Positions 1-5,723 of a stretch of DNA of 5,745 nucleotides are shown here, piece after piece. The notes below the pieces were generated by a model, which was not told where the DNA came from, ran no database searches, and saw only the letters and a list, made by a program, of their open reading frames with translations. How positions within the stretch are numbered: the first letter of the stretch is position 1; each line of letters starts with the position of its first letter. This DNA comes from Lachnoclostridium sp. UBA7482. Its GTDB lineage: Bacteria; Bacillota; Clostridia; Lachnospirales; Lachnospiraceae. The stretch covers positions 3,376 through 9,120 of the forward strand of contig DLOO01000011.1 of the NCBI GenBank assembly GCA_002479645.1, in the 5' to 3' direction. The position numbers and the translations under genes are program-made.

Positions 1-112
1 GACCGGATTTGTCGCAGCGTCCCGCGCGAATCCGCTCGCCTGCGGTTGCCAGAAGTCCCTCACCGATAATTACCTGATAATTTCTGCTGGCTGTAATATC
101 AATTATTTTCAT
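1..112 (-). CDS. aroB: 3-dehydroquinate synthase, N-terminal 37 codons only
   Basis: Start of a gene that runs off the left edge of the window. The visible protein begins MKIIDITASRNYQVIIGEGL and continues with LATAGERIRAG. A short beta strand, then Tyr-x-Val-x-Ile-Gly and a leucine pair, is the usual opening of AroB, the NAD- and metal-dependent enzyme that cyclises DAHP to 3-dehydroquinate in the cytoplasm (second shikimate step). The ATG at 112-110 is preceded by AAGGAG (129-124) with an 11-base spacer. Only 18 bases separate it from the tyrA stop, so it is the fourth visible gene of the aromatic operon. The identification rests on a short N-terminus plus context. The context is strong, because the enzyme acts directly after the AroF encoded two genes upstream. 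The catalytic part lies outside the window. Confidence 0.8.
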   Translation of the reverse strand, partial: MKIIDITASRNYQVIIGEGLLATAGERIRAGRCDKSG

Positions 113-130
113 GGAAATCCATTCTCCTTA

Positions 131-988
131 TTATTTTACATTCCCGTCAATTTCTTCCTTGCGGTGCTTACCGTCCGCAAGAAGCTGACGAAGTGTATCC
201 GCGTCGTCACGTTCAATCGCCTGCTCGTACTCCTGCAGGGAATGAATGATATGACGAAGTTCAAAAAGCAACGGTTCTTTATTCTCAAGAAACAGTTCTG
301 TCCACATATCCTCCGCAAGCCATGCCACACGCGTAAGGTCACGGTAGCTTCCCGCGGAAAAGCCCTTGTGTGCCGTTGCCGTCGGGCTCTTAACATAGGC
401 GTTGGATACCACATGGGCAAGCTGTGAGGTAAATGCAATCATCTCATCGTGCTTAGCCGCGGTTGTTACGGTAATCCGTCCGAACTGAGCAGGCTTCAAA
501 AGCGATTTAATTTTATCCAAAAGACGGATGTTGTTGTCCTCCGGCGGAACGATAATCATCGAAGTGCCGATGTAAAGCGAGCCGTCGGCGTATTTGTATC
601 CGGAATAATGCTTACCGGCCATCGGATGTCCGCCGACATAGGTAAATCCATATTCCTTCGCAAGGGCAAACCCTACCTCACAGATTCCCTGCTTCGTACC
701 GCAGCAGTCAATGACGAATGCCTCCTTCTTGAAGTGCTGCGCATGTTCCTTCAGGTAATTGATGGCTACCTTCGGATAAAGGGCAATCAGGACAAGGTCG
801 CATTGGGACAAAAGCTCTGTTGTCAGCTCCCCGTCCATATCCTCACTAAGAAGCGCAAGTTTGGTTACCTTCGTACTTTTGTCATAGCCGTATACCGTCC
901 AGTCCTTCGATTCATTATATGCCTTTAACATGGAACCGCCGATAAGACCGAGTCCCACTACGCCTACGATTTTCTTTGTTTCGCTCAT
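131..988 (-). CDS. tyrA: prephenate dehydrogenase (tyrosine branch)
   Basis: A 285-residue cytoplasmic enzyme expected to oxidise and decarboxylate prephenate to 4-hydroxyphenylpyruvate using NAD(P)+. The N-terminus has the Rossmann motif GLGLIGGS (residues 12-19). An acidic residue at the end of the second strand (YGYD, Asp36) favours NAD+ over NADP+ by family precedent. The TyrA signature HPMAG is at 121-125, and the second catalytic-region motif, HDEM then QLAH, is at about 180-192, followed by a helical C-terminal domain with GSYRDLTR. No ACT domain follows, so the protein is shorter than TyrA forms of about 370 residues that carry one; any tyrosine feedback would need another mechanism. 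An in-frame GTG exists at 997, but it overlaps the AGGAG ribosome binding site (1001-997), so ATG at 988 with an 8-base spacer is the better start. The gene begins 11 bases after the aroF stop, which implies co-transcription. Confidence 0.95.
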   Translation of the reverse strand: MSETKKIVGVVGLGLIGGSMLKAYNESKDWTVYGYDKSTKVTKLALLSEDMDGELTTELLSQCDLVLIALYPKVAINYLKEHAQHFKKEAFVIDCCGTKQGICEVGFALAKEYGFTYVGGHPMAGKHYSGYKYADGSLYIGTSMIIVPPEDNNIRLLDKIKSLLKPAQFGRITVTTAAKHDEMIAFTSQLAHVVSNAYVKSPTATAHKGFSAGSYRDLTRVAWLAEDMWTELFLENKEPLLFELRHIIHSLQEYEQAIERDDADTLRQLLADGKHRKEEIDGNVK

Positions 989-996
989 ACCTACCA

Positions 997-1001
997 CTCC
1001 T
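997..1001 (-). promoter_or_regulatory. tyrA ribosome binding site
   Basis: AGGAG on the minus strand, 8 bases before ATG at 988. It overlaps the aroF stop codon (TAG, 1002-1000) and the alternative GTG at 997, so it excludes that GTG as the start and suggests translational coupling between aroF and tyrA. Confidence 0.85.
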
Positions 1002-2001
1002 ATTTCAGTGCCTTATGGATCTTACGAAGCTTCTCAGCCGCCGCAGCAAACTGCTCCGGCGTCAATGCCAGTGCGCCGTCACAAAGAGCCTTGCCGGGAT
1101 TGTTGTGAACCTCGATAATCAGACCGTCCGCACCGGCTGCTGTTGCTGCCAGAGCCATCGGCTCAACCATGCGTGCATTTCCGGTTGCCTGACTCGGGTC
1201 AACAAGAATCGGCAAATGCGTCATCTCCCGCAGGGCGGGAATCGCCGAAAGATCCAACGTATTTTTTGTCGTCGTCTCAAAGGTACGGATACCGCGCTCA
1301 CACAAAATCACCTGCTCGTTGCCGCCCGCCATAATGTACTCCGCACTCATCAGAAGCTCCTTCAGCGTATTGGAAATGCCGCGCTTCAAAAGTACCGGCT
1401 TATTGCAGCGACCGAGCTGCTTCAGAAGTTCAAAATTCTGCATACTTCTGGAACCGACCTGCAGGATATCAACGTCCTCGTAAAGTGCCAGATTCTCTGC
1501 ACTGGTAATCTCTGTCATAATCGGAAGACCGGTTGCCTTCTTTGCCGCAAGCAAAAGCCCGATGCCCTCCGCCTGCATTCCCTGAAATGCATACGGCGAG
1601 GTTCTGGACTTAAATGCGCCGCCCCAGAGGATGGATGCACCCGCCGCCTTTACCTTCTCGGCAACCTCCAGAATCTGCTCCTCGGATTCAACCGAACACG
1701 GACCCGCAAGCACTACCAGACTGCCATCCCCGATGGTAACATCACCGACCGTAATCTTCGTCTGTTCCGGATGAAACTTGCGGTTTGCCTTCTTGTAGGG
1801 TTCGCTGATCCGCTTTACGGTATCCACCATATCCAGCGAAGCAACAAGCTCTTCATCTATTCTACTCGTGTCTCCTATAAGTCCGAGAACGGTCTGGTAT
1901 TCCCCCTCGGAAATATGAACCCGGAGTCCCTGATCCTCAAACCATTCAATCAGCTGGTTTCTCTGCTGCTCGGAAACACCGCTCTTTAATACTGTAATCA
2001 T
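1000..2001 (-). CDS. aroF: 3-deoxy-7-phosphoheptulonate (DAHP) synthase, type I-beta with N-terminal regulatory domain
   Basis: A 333-residue enzyme of the family that condenses phosphoenolpyruvate with erythrose 4-phosphate, the first committed step of the shikimate pathway. Residues 1-68 form a ferredoxin-like (ACT-like) domain of the kind that carries feedback inhibition in the Thermotoga-type enzyme. The TIM-barrel catalytic domain runs from about 80 to 333. Visible motifs are GPCSVE (100-105, metal Cys102), GGAFKSRTSPY (127-137), LLKRG (204-208), CERGIRTFE (234-242), IEVH (296-299, Glu297) and CDG (307-309, Asp308). Three normally invariant positions differ. The metal-ligand histidine of DPSH is Gln271 (DPSQATG), the proline of KPRTSPY is Ser132, and the GARN motif reads GSRS (184, 186). 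The fold call is secure, but full catalytic activity is less certain because of Gln271. The ATG at 2001 has GAGG (2013-2010) 8 bases upstream. The gene lies 43 bases after pheA and 11 before tyrA. Confidence 0.93.
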   Translation of the reverse strand: MITVLKSGVSEQQRNQLIEWFEDQGLRVHISEGEYQTVLGLIGDTSRIDEELVASLDMVDTVKRISEPYKKANRKFHPEQTKITVGDVTIGDGSLVVLAGPCSVESEEQILEVAEKVKAAGASILWGGAFKSRTSPYAFQGMQAEGIGLLLAAKKATGLPIMTEITSAENLALYEDVDILQVGSRSMQNFELLKQLGRCNKPVLLKRGISNTLKELLMSAEYIMAGGNEQVILCERGIRTFETTTKNTLDLSAIPALREMTHLPILVDPSQATGNARMVEPMALAATAAGADGLIIEVHNNPGKALCDGALALTPEQFAAAAEKLRKIHKALK

Positions 2002-2044
2002 GTCCGTAACCTCACTTCTCTATCGCGTCGTATTTTCTTTTCGT

Positions 2045-3043
2045 TTATACCAGCTCAGCATAACTGCCCAGATACGCAAATTCCTCGCACTCATTTTGAA
2101 GCACCGTCAGAATCTCACCGTATTTTTCATCATAAACCGGAGACTCAAAGTCGAAGTAGAACTGGAATTCAAAATCCCTGCCCTGTCTCGGACGGCTCTC
2201 CAGCTTCGTCAGGTTGCAGTCATAATCATTGAGCCCCTTCAGAATACGGTACAAAGAGCCCTTTCTGTGCGGCAGTACCGCCATAACCGAGGTACGGTTC
2301 GCGCCCGGGAAAATCTTCAATTTCTTGGAAATACAGATAAAGCGCGTATAGTTGTTATCCCGATCCTGTACGCTGCTCTCGAGAATCTCTAACGGATACT
2401 CCTGTGCACAATGAACGGAACCGAGCGCCGCAATATGCTTGTCCTCGCTCTCAGCGACCATCTTTGCAGCCATCGCCGTATTTGCCATCTCATGCTGCAC
2501 CAGATTCGGGAATTTCTTCAAATAGTCCGCACACTGTGCAAGCGCCTGGGGATGCGAATACACATCCGTGATGTCACTGAGCTTCGTGCCGGGCTTGGCT
2601 AACAGGTTATGATTCACCTTTACACGCACGCTTCGCACGATATAGAACTTATGCTCCTGCATCAAATCGTAAATCTGGTTCACGGAACCGGCGGTACTGT
2701 TTTCAATCGGAAGCATACCGTACTCGCAAAGCCCCTTCTCAATTGCCGTAAATACGGCGTCAAAGCTTTTTACAAAAAGAATGTTAGGATACGTAAATAC
2801 CTGCTCCGCCGACTGCTGGGAATATGCTCCCTTTGCACCCTGGCAAGCAACGGTTGCACACTTGGGGAATACCTGCTCCGTCTCCTTTCGTGCCGCCGCT
2901 ACACAGTCTGCAAGCGTTGTATGCGTTGCTTCCGCTCTCGCCTCTGCTCTGGCAAGACGTGCCAGTTCATCTCTTTTTTCAAAAAGCCGGCGAATCTGCT
3001 CCTCAAGCTCCTGTTTCTGCTGATTTATCGTATCCTGATTCAT
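2045..3043 (-). CDS. pheA: prephenate dehydratase with ACT domain and a truncated chorismate mutase remnant
   Basis: A 332-residue protein expected to convert prephenate to phenylpyruvate, with loss of water and CO2, in phenylalanine synthesis. The dehydratase domain starts near residue 64 (VACQGAKGAYS) and includes PIENS (112-116), SHPQALAQC (163-171), NTAMAAK and the catalytic TRF motif (233-235). A C-terminal ACT domain carries ESRP (282-285), the usual phenylalanine-binding feedback motif. Residues 1-62 are a charged helical stretch. LFEKRDELARL (about 20-30) matches the first helix of AroQ-type chorismate mutase, but the remaining helices are missing, so this part is probably not catalytic. 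An in-frame ATG at 3076 would add 11 residues, but it has no ribosome binding site and lies at the predicted transcription start. ATG 3043 has AAAGGA 7 bases upstream. First gene of the operon, directly behind a strong promoter. Confidence 0.94.
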   Translation of the reverse strand: MNQDTINQQKQELEEQIRRLFEKRDELARLARAEARAEATHTTLADCVAAARKETEQVFPKCATVACQGAKGAYSQQSAEQVFTYPNILFVKSFDAVFTAIEKGLCEYGMLPIENSTAGSVNQIYDLMQEHKFYIVRSVRVKVNHNLLAKPGTKLSDITDVYSHPQALAQCADYLKKFPNLVQHEMANTAMAAKMVAESEDKHIAALGSVHCAQEYPLEILESSVQDRDNNYTRFICISKKLKIFPGANRTSVMAVLPHRKGSLYRILKGLNDYDCNLTKLESRPRQGRDFEFQFYFDFESPVYDEKYGEILTVLQNECEEFAYLGSYAELV

Positions 3044-3050
3044 GTTACTG

Positions 3051-3056
3051 TCCTTT
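3051..3056 (-). promoter_or_regulatory. pheA ribosome binding site
   Basis: AAAGGA on the minus strand with a 7-base spacer to ATG 3043. It decides the start against the upstream in-frame ATG at 3076, which has only AT-rich sequence before it. Confidence 0.85.
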
Positions 3057-3081
3057 CGTAAATGCTTATTCTCCATATTAA

Positions 3082-3110
3082 ATAATAATAATCTGCGGTC
3101 AATTTGTCAA
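3082..3110 (-). promoter_or_regulatory. sigma-70/SigA-type promoter of the pheA-aroF-tyrA-aroB operon
   Basis: On the minus strand a perfect -35 box TTGACA (3110-3105) is separated by 17 bases from TATTAT (3087-3082), a 5-of-6 match to the -10 consensus. The expected start of transcription is near 3075, giving a leader of only about 32 bases before the pheA ATG. An overlapping alternative is TTGACC, 16 bases, TAATAT, slightly downstream. The short leader leaves no room for a T-box, a leader-peptide attenuator or a riboswitch. Control is therefore more likely by a repressor at the promoter or by enzyme feedback (inference). Confidence 0.8.
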
Positions 3111-3157
3111 TTTAATTTCCTATGAGGATTCCGGTGCTGAAAATTTACCAAGATTTA

Positions 3158-3197
3158 TTCTTATCAAATCACGGGCGGAAGATACGCAATCCTTCCT
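3158..3197 (+). repeat. left arm of the perfect 40-bp inverted repeat
   Basis: Exact reverse complement of 3335-3374 with no mismatch; the arms are separated by 137 bases. Pairing breaks at both ends of the arm (3157/3375 and 3198/3334). Confidence 0.97.
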
Positions 3198-3334
3198 GAG
3201 AACATTCGCAGGATGACGCAGTTTTTCGAGCATAGCGTGTGCCTCCGAAGAACTGTTTGAGCTCCGAAGGAGCGAGTTTTCGAGAGGAGGCACGCGTTCG
3301 GCGGCGCAGAAAAACAAGGAAGACAAGAGGTCGA

Positions 3335-3374
3335 AGGAAGGATTGCGTATCTTCCGCCCGTGATTTGATAAGAA
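3335..3374 (-). repeat. right arm of the perfect 40-bp inverted repeat
   Basis: Exact reverse complement of 3158-3197. Because of this repeat, spurious reading frames on opposite strands both contain the peptide RKDCVSSARDLIR, which should not be taken as a conserved protein motif. Confidence 0.97.
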
Positions 3375-3399
3375 ATATAAAAGGTGACCTTTTGACACC
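3373..3399 (-). terminator. weak candidate intrinsic terminator after the membrane-protein gene
   Basis: On the minus strand GGTGTC (3399-3394), loop AAAAG, then GTCACC (3388-3383) form a six-pair stem with one T-T mismatch, followed by TTTTATATTT. It lies 27 bases after the stop at 3426 and inside the outer arm of the hairpin element. The same bases also form the 15-base palindrome AAAAGGTGACCTTTT, so the site could instead be a protein-binding site. The stem is short and the call is tentative. Confidence 0.35.
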
Positions 3400-3425
3400 G
3401 GATTCCGGCGCCTTTGCTTCCGCAT

Positions 3426-4007
3426 TCAGCGCAGGCGTCGTACCATCTGCCAGACAACAAAAACTCCTCCGGAAATAAACAGCGCAGAAAATACGATTGC
3501 CGCCCACACAGGAATGTTTCCCTTTTGACCGACATCACCGCTCCAGATGGCAATCAGCGCCAAAATAATCAGAAGAAAAATCGGAACAGCCAGAAGCAGC
3601 ATTACCTGCAGCCACACCTTTTTGTGAAGATTTTCTTCCCTCTTACAAACGCTGCCTTTTACAAACGCAAGTTCCTCCGCACATGCCAGCTCATAATGTA
3701 CTCCGCAGGCAGCCAGAACAAAGGTAAGGTCAAAATCCTCTTCTATTATCAAATCGGCTTCGTATGTTGCGTAAAATGGATTGGGAATCACATTCCCATA
3801 GGTTATCTTTCCGTGCGCCGAGAAGCTCATGATATATTCCTTGAGCAAATGTTTTTTTTCTTCCTCTGAGATTTCGCGTATCTGACGAACCTCGATGTGA
3901 ACCGTCGAATGCCTCGACACATCAATCGCATCCGTTTCCTGTCCATTGATCCAAATACGTACCTCGGAGCCTTCCGGCTTTCTTATGTTAACCTGCAAAT
4001 GAGCCAT
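3426..4007 (-). CDS. hypothetical protein with two C-terminal membrane segments
   Basis: I do not recognise this 193-residue protein. Residues 1 to about 130 look like a soluble domain of mixed charge (MAHLQVNIRKPEG, then a glutamate- and lysine-rich helix near SEEEKKHLLKEY), with no signal peptide. Two hydrophobic helices follow, WLQVMLLLAVPIFLLIILAL and WAAIVFSALFISGGVFVVW, joined by a short loop WSGDVGQKGNIP. The chain ends in a basic tail VRRLR. The N-terminal domain therefore probably faces the cytoplasm. Two cysteines (AACGVHYELAC) are present, but no metal-binding or catalytic motif is evident. ATG 4007 is preceded by GGGAGG with an 11-base spacer. A TTG at 4055 would add 16 arginine-rich residues but has a poorer ribosome binding site, so the start is uncertain. 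The hydrogenase gene ends 126 bases upstream with no clear terminator between them, so read-through is possible, but no functional link is shown. Confidence 0.75.
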   Translation of the reverse strand: MAHLQVNIRKPEGSEVRIWINGQETDAIDVSRHSTVHIEVRQIREISEEEKKHLLKEYIMSFSAHGKITYGNVIPNPFYATYEADLIIEEDFDLTFVLAACGVHYELACAEELAFVKGSVCKREENLHKKVWLQVMLLLAVPIFLLIILALIAIWSGDVGQKGNIPVWAAIVFSALFISGGVFVVWQMVRRLR

Positions 4008-4133
4008 AGGATCAGCAGCCTCCCTTCCCAATCGAATAACCGGCAATCGCCTCAACCGATTTCCCGCCGCAAATTCGACGTTTTATATTCCTTCCATATG
4101 GTGCGCAATACCTATAACTTACGGCGCCGCCTG

Positions 4134-5573
4134 CTATTTCATTTCAACATTCTCCTGCACATCACGAATTGCTTCCGTAATCGTCTGATCGGTTGCTTCC
4201 TTTCCGTGCTTATCCACCATGATGCGATTTCGTTCTCCGTGTGTCAGACAGCCCGCACCGCCGACGCAGCCGCCGCTGCACGCCATACCTTCGATGAAGT
4301 TTGCATCCGAACGTCCCTTAGCTTTGAGAAGAAGCGCAGTATGACAATTCTCAATACCGTCACACGAAACCGCTTTCACCTCCATAGCGCTACCATGTTC
4401 CTTTACACCCTGCCCAACCGCGTCTGCCAAACCGCCGCAGCGCGCAAATATTCTACCGAAGTAGGATGCATGATCCAAAGGCTCTTCCTTGAGTCCCATG
4501 ATATCAATATCCACACTGTCAAAAAGCGCCTGAAGTTCTTCAAAGGTCAATACCCAGTCGACGTACGGCTTAACATTTTCCTTCTTTACTTCCATCTTTT
4601 TCGCAGTACACGGTCCGATAAATACGACCGAGGCCCCTTCCACCTTCTCCTTAATAAACTTGGAAATCATGGCCATCGGGGAGAGATTGCCGGAAATGTT
4701 CGGTACCATTTGCGGAAACGCCTTATGTACATAATCGACAAATGCCGGGCAGCAGGAGCTGGTAAGAAAGCCCTTTGCAAGCAGCTCCTCGGATTCAGCG
4801 TCGGCAACCATATCCGCACCGAGCGCGGCCTCAACCACATGGGAGAATCCAAGTTCCTTGATACCGGCAATTACCTGTCCAAGCTTTGCATATTTGAACT
4901 GACTGGCAATGCTGGGCGCAACCACCGCATAAATCTTCTTACTCGGCTCCGCGATACGCTCCTTTAACAGTTCAACAACATTAACGATATAAGACTTGTC
5001 GGAAATCGCTCCGAACGGGCACTGGTACATGCAGGCGCCACAGGAAATGCATTTCTCATTGTCAATATAGGAAACCCCGTCATCCGCCATGGAAATTGCG
5101 TGAATCTTGCAGGCATTTTCACAGGGACGCTTACGGTTTACAATGGCACTGTAGGGACAAACCTGTGCGCATTTGCCGCAGTTGATGCAGAGACTCTTGT
5201 CAATGGTGGCTTTCTGATGGCTGTCAAAAACAAGTGCGTGCTTCGGGCATACATCCTCACAGCGATGCGCCAAACAGCCGCGGCAGGTGTCCGTTACGGA
5301 ATAACCGCCGGCGGGACATTCATCACACGCATCCTCAATAACCTCGATGACATTGGGGTTCTCTGGGTCCCCGCCCATTGCAATCTTAATCTGCTCCACC
5401 ATAATTGCACGCTCCTTATAAACACAGCAGCGCATGGTCGGCACCTTACCGGGAATAATCTCCTTCGGGATGTCAAGCAGTGTTTCCTGCAAGTCTCCCT
5501 TCCACACATGCTTTGCAATCTGGCGAAGTACCTTGTACTTCAGATACTGTACTTTGGTATCAAACTTCCGCAT
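4134..5573 (-). CDS. monomeric [FeFe] hydrogenase, group B-like, with multiple 4Fe-4S motifs
   Basis: A 479-residue iron-sulfur enzyme expected to interconvert protons and H2, probably with ferredoxin as partner, in the cytoplasm. In order: a basic N-terminus; a cysteine-rich segment CDEC (83-86) then CRGCLAHRCEDVCP (97-110); a ferredoxin motif CINCGKCAQVCP (129-140); CENAC (151-155); a second ferredoxin motif CISCGACMYQCP (175-186); and the H-cluster domain. H-cluster motifs are SSCCPAF (L1, Cys274-Cys275), GPCTAKK (L2, Cys322) and EGMACSGGCVGGAG (L3, Cys432 and Cys436). All four cluster-ligating cysteines and the extra L1 cysteine are present. Gly replaces the usual Met of MPC in L2, and with the N-terminal cysteine pattern this points to group B rather than classical group A. 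ATG 5573 has AAAAGGAG 7 bases upstream; ATG 5591 has none. No maturation genes (hydE, hydF, hydG) lie nearby, so they must be elsewhere. Confidence 0.93.
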   Translation of the reverse strand: MRKFDTKVQYLKYKVLRQIAKHVWKGDLQETLLDIPKEIIPGKVPTMRCCVYKERAIMVEQIKIAMGGDPENPNVIEVIEDACDECPAGGYSVTDTCRGCLAHRCEDVCPKHALVFDSHQKATIDKSLCINCGKCAQVCPYSAIVNRKRPCENACKIHAISMADDGVSYIDNEKCISCGACMYQCPFGAISDKSYIVNVVELLKERIAEPSKKIYAVVAPSIASQFKYAKLGQVIAGIKELGFSHVVEAALGADMVADAESEELLAKGFLTSSCCPAFVDYVHKAFPQMVPNISGNLSPMAMISKFIKEKVEGASVVFIGPCTAKKMEVKKENVKPYVDWVLTFEELQALFDSVDIDIMGLKEEPLDHASYFGRIFARCGGLADAVGQGVKEHGSAMEVKAVSCDGIENCHTALLLKAKGRSDANFIEGMACSGGCVGGAGCLTHGERNRIMVDKHGKEATDQTITEAIRDVQENVEMK

Positions 5574-5580
5574 GACCTTT

Positions 5581-5588
5581 CTCCTTTT
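5581..5588 (-). promoter_or_regulatory. hydrogenase ribosome binding site
   Basis: AAAAGGAG on the minus strand, 7 bases before ATG 5573. It lies immediately after the in-frame ATG at 5591, so it supports 5573 as the true start. Confidence 0.85.
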
Positions 5589-5642
5589 CATACTGTTGAT
5601 TCAACCGAACAACGCAATCCGGTTTGAAACTGCCAATCCCGT

Positions 5643-5670
5643 AACATACAGAAAACGACGTTCCTCCCAA
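5643..5670 (-). promoter_or_regulatory. tentative promoter of the hydrogenase gene
   Basis: TTGGGA (5670-5665), a 16-base spacer and TATGTT (5648-5643) on the minus strand, each box matching consensus at 4 of 6. The location suits a promoter, just after the tRNA terminator and about 70 bases before the start codon, but the boxes are weak. A perfect 11-base palindrome GTTGATTCAAC (5595-5605) lies between it and the ribosome binding site. Confidence 0.3.
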
Positions 5671-5680
5671 GCTATGGAAT

Positions 5681-5710
5681 AAAAAAATCGCCCACCTTCG
5701 AGGTGAACGA
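5681..5710 (-). terminator. intrinsic terminator of the tRNA gene
   Basis: On the minus strand TCGTTCACCT (5710-5701), loop CGA, AGGTGGGCGA (5697-5688), then seven T. The stem has ten pairs including two G-T pairs. It lies 13 bases beyond the tRNA 3' end and separates the tRNA transcript from the hydrogenase gene. Confidence 0.92.
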
Positions 5711-5723
5711 CCTTTTCGCTAAT

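Larger units (their letters stand above)
3126..3406. repeat. 281-bp hairpin element with a perfect 40-bp inverted repeat (MITE-like)
   Basis: A long, nearly symmetrical inverted repeat fills most of the gap between the membrane-protein gene and the pheA promoter. The core arms 3158-3197 and 3335-3374 are exact reverse complements over 40 bases. Outside them, 3126-3149 and 3383-3406 pair imperfectly (17 of 24, including CCGGTG with CACCGG) on the same axis. Inside, 3239-3246 (GTGCCTCC) pairs with 3286-3293 on the same axis, and an apical hairpin GCTCC-GAA-GGAGC sits at 3261-3273. GGATTCCGG occurs as a direct repeat at 3126 and 3400. No convincing coding sequence and no clear target-site duplication are visible. 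A small non-autonomous transposon (MITE) or similar dispersed repeat is the likeliest reading; a structured RNA is the alternative. It begins about 15 bases upstream of the operon promoter. Confidence 0.85.

Noticed and set aside
3041..3076. Upstream pheA start at ATG 3076
   Set aside because: There is no ribosome binding site, and the codon coincides with the predicted transcription start; ATG 3043 has AAAGGA at ideal spacing.
3044..3120. T-box or leader-peptide attenuator ahead of pheA
   Set aside because: The predicted leader is only about 32 bases and contains no T-box motif, terminator or short Phe/Tyr/Trp-rich frame.
3158..3374. Invertible promoter switch flanked by inverted repeats
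   Set aside because: The 137-base spacer has no recognisable outward promoter and no recombinase gene is nearby. The inner sequence also pairs on the same axis, which suits a hairpin element better.
3120..3553. Several overlapping small reading frames on both strands, two sharing RKDCVSSARDLIR
   Set aside because: They translate the arms and loop of the inverted-repeat element; the shared peptide is a by-product of the perfect 40-bp repeat. They lack good ribosome binding sites and are rich in Arg, Ser and Cys.
3897..4967. Long plus-strand reading frame (356 codons) and a similar one at 976-1989
   Set aside because: Both lie antisense to clear enzyme genes (hydrogenase and aroF) and resemble no protein family; they are shadows of GC-biased codon use.
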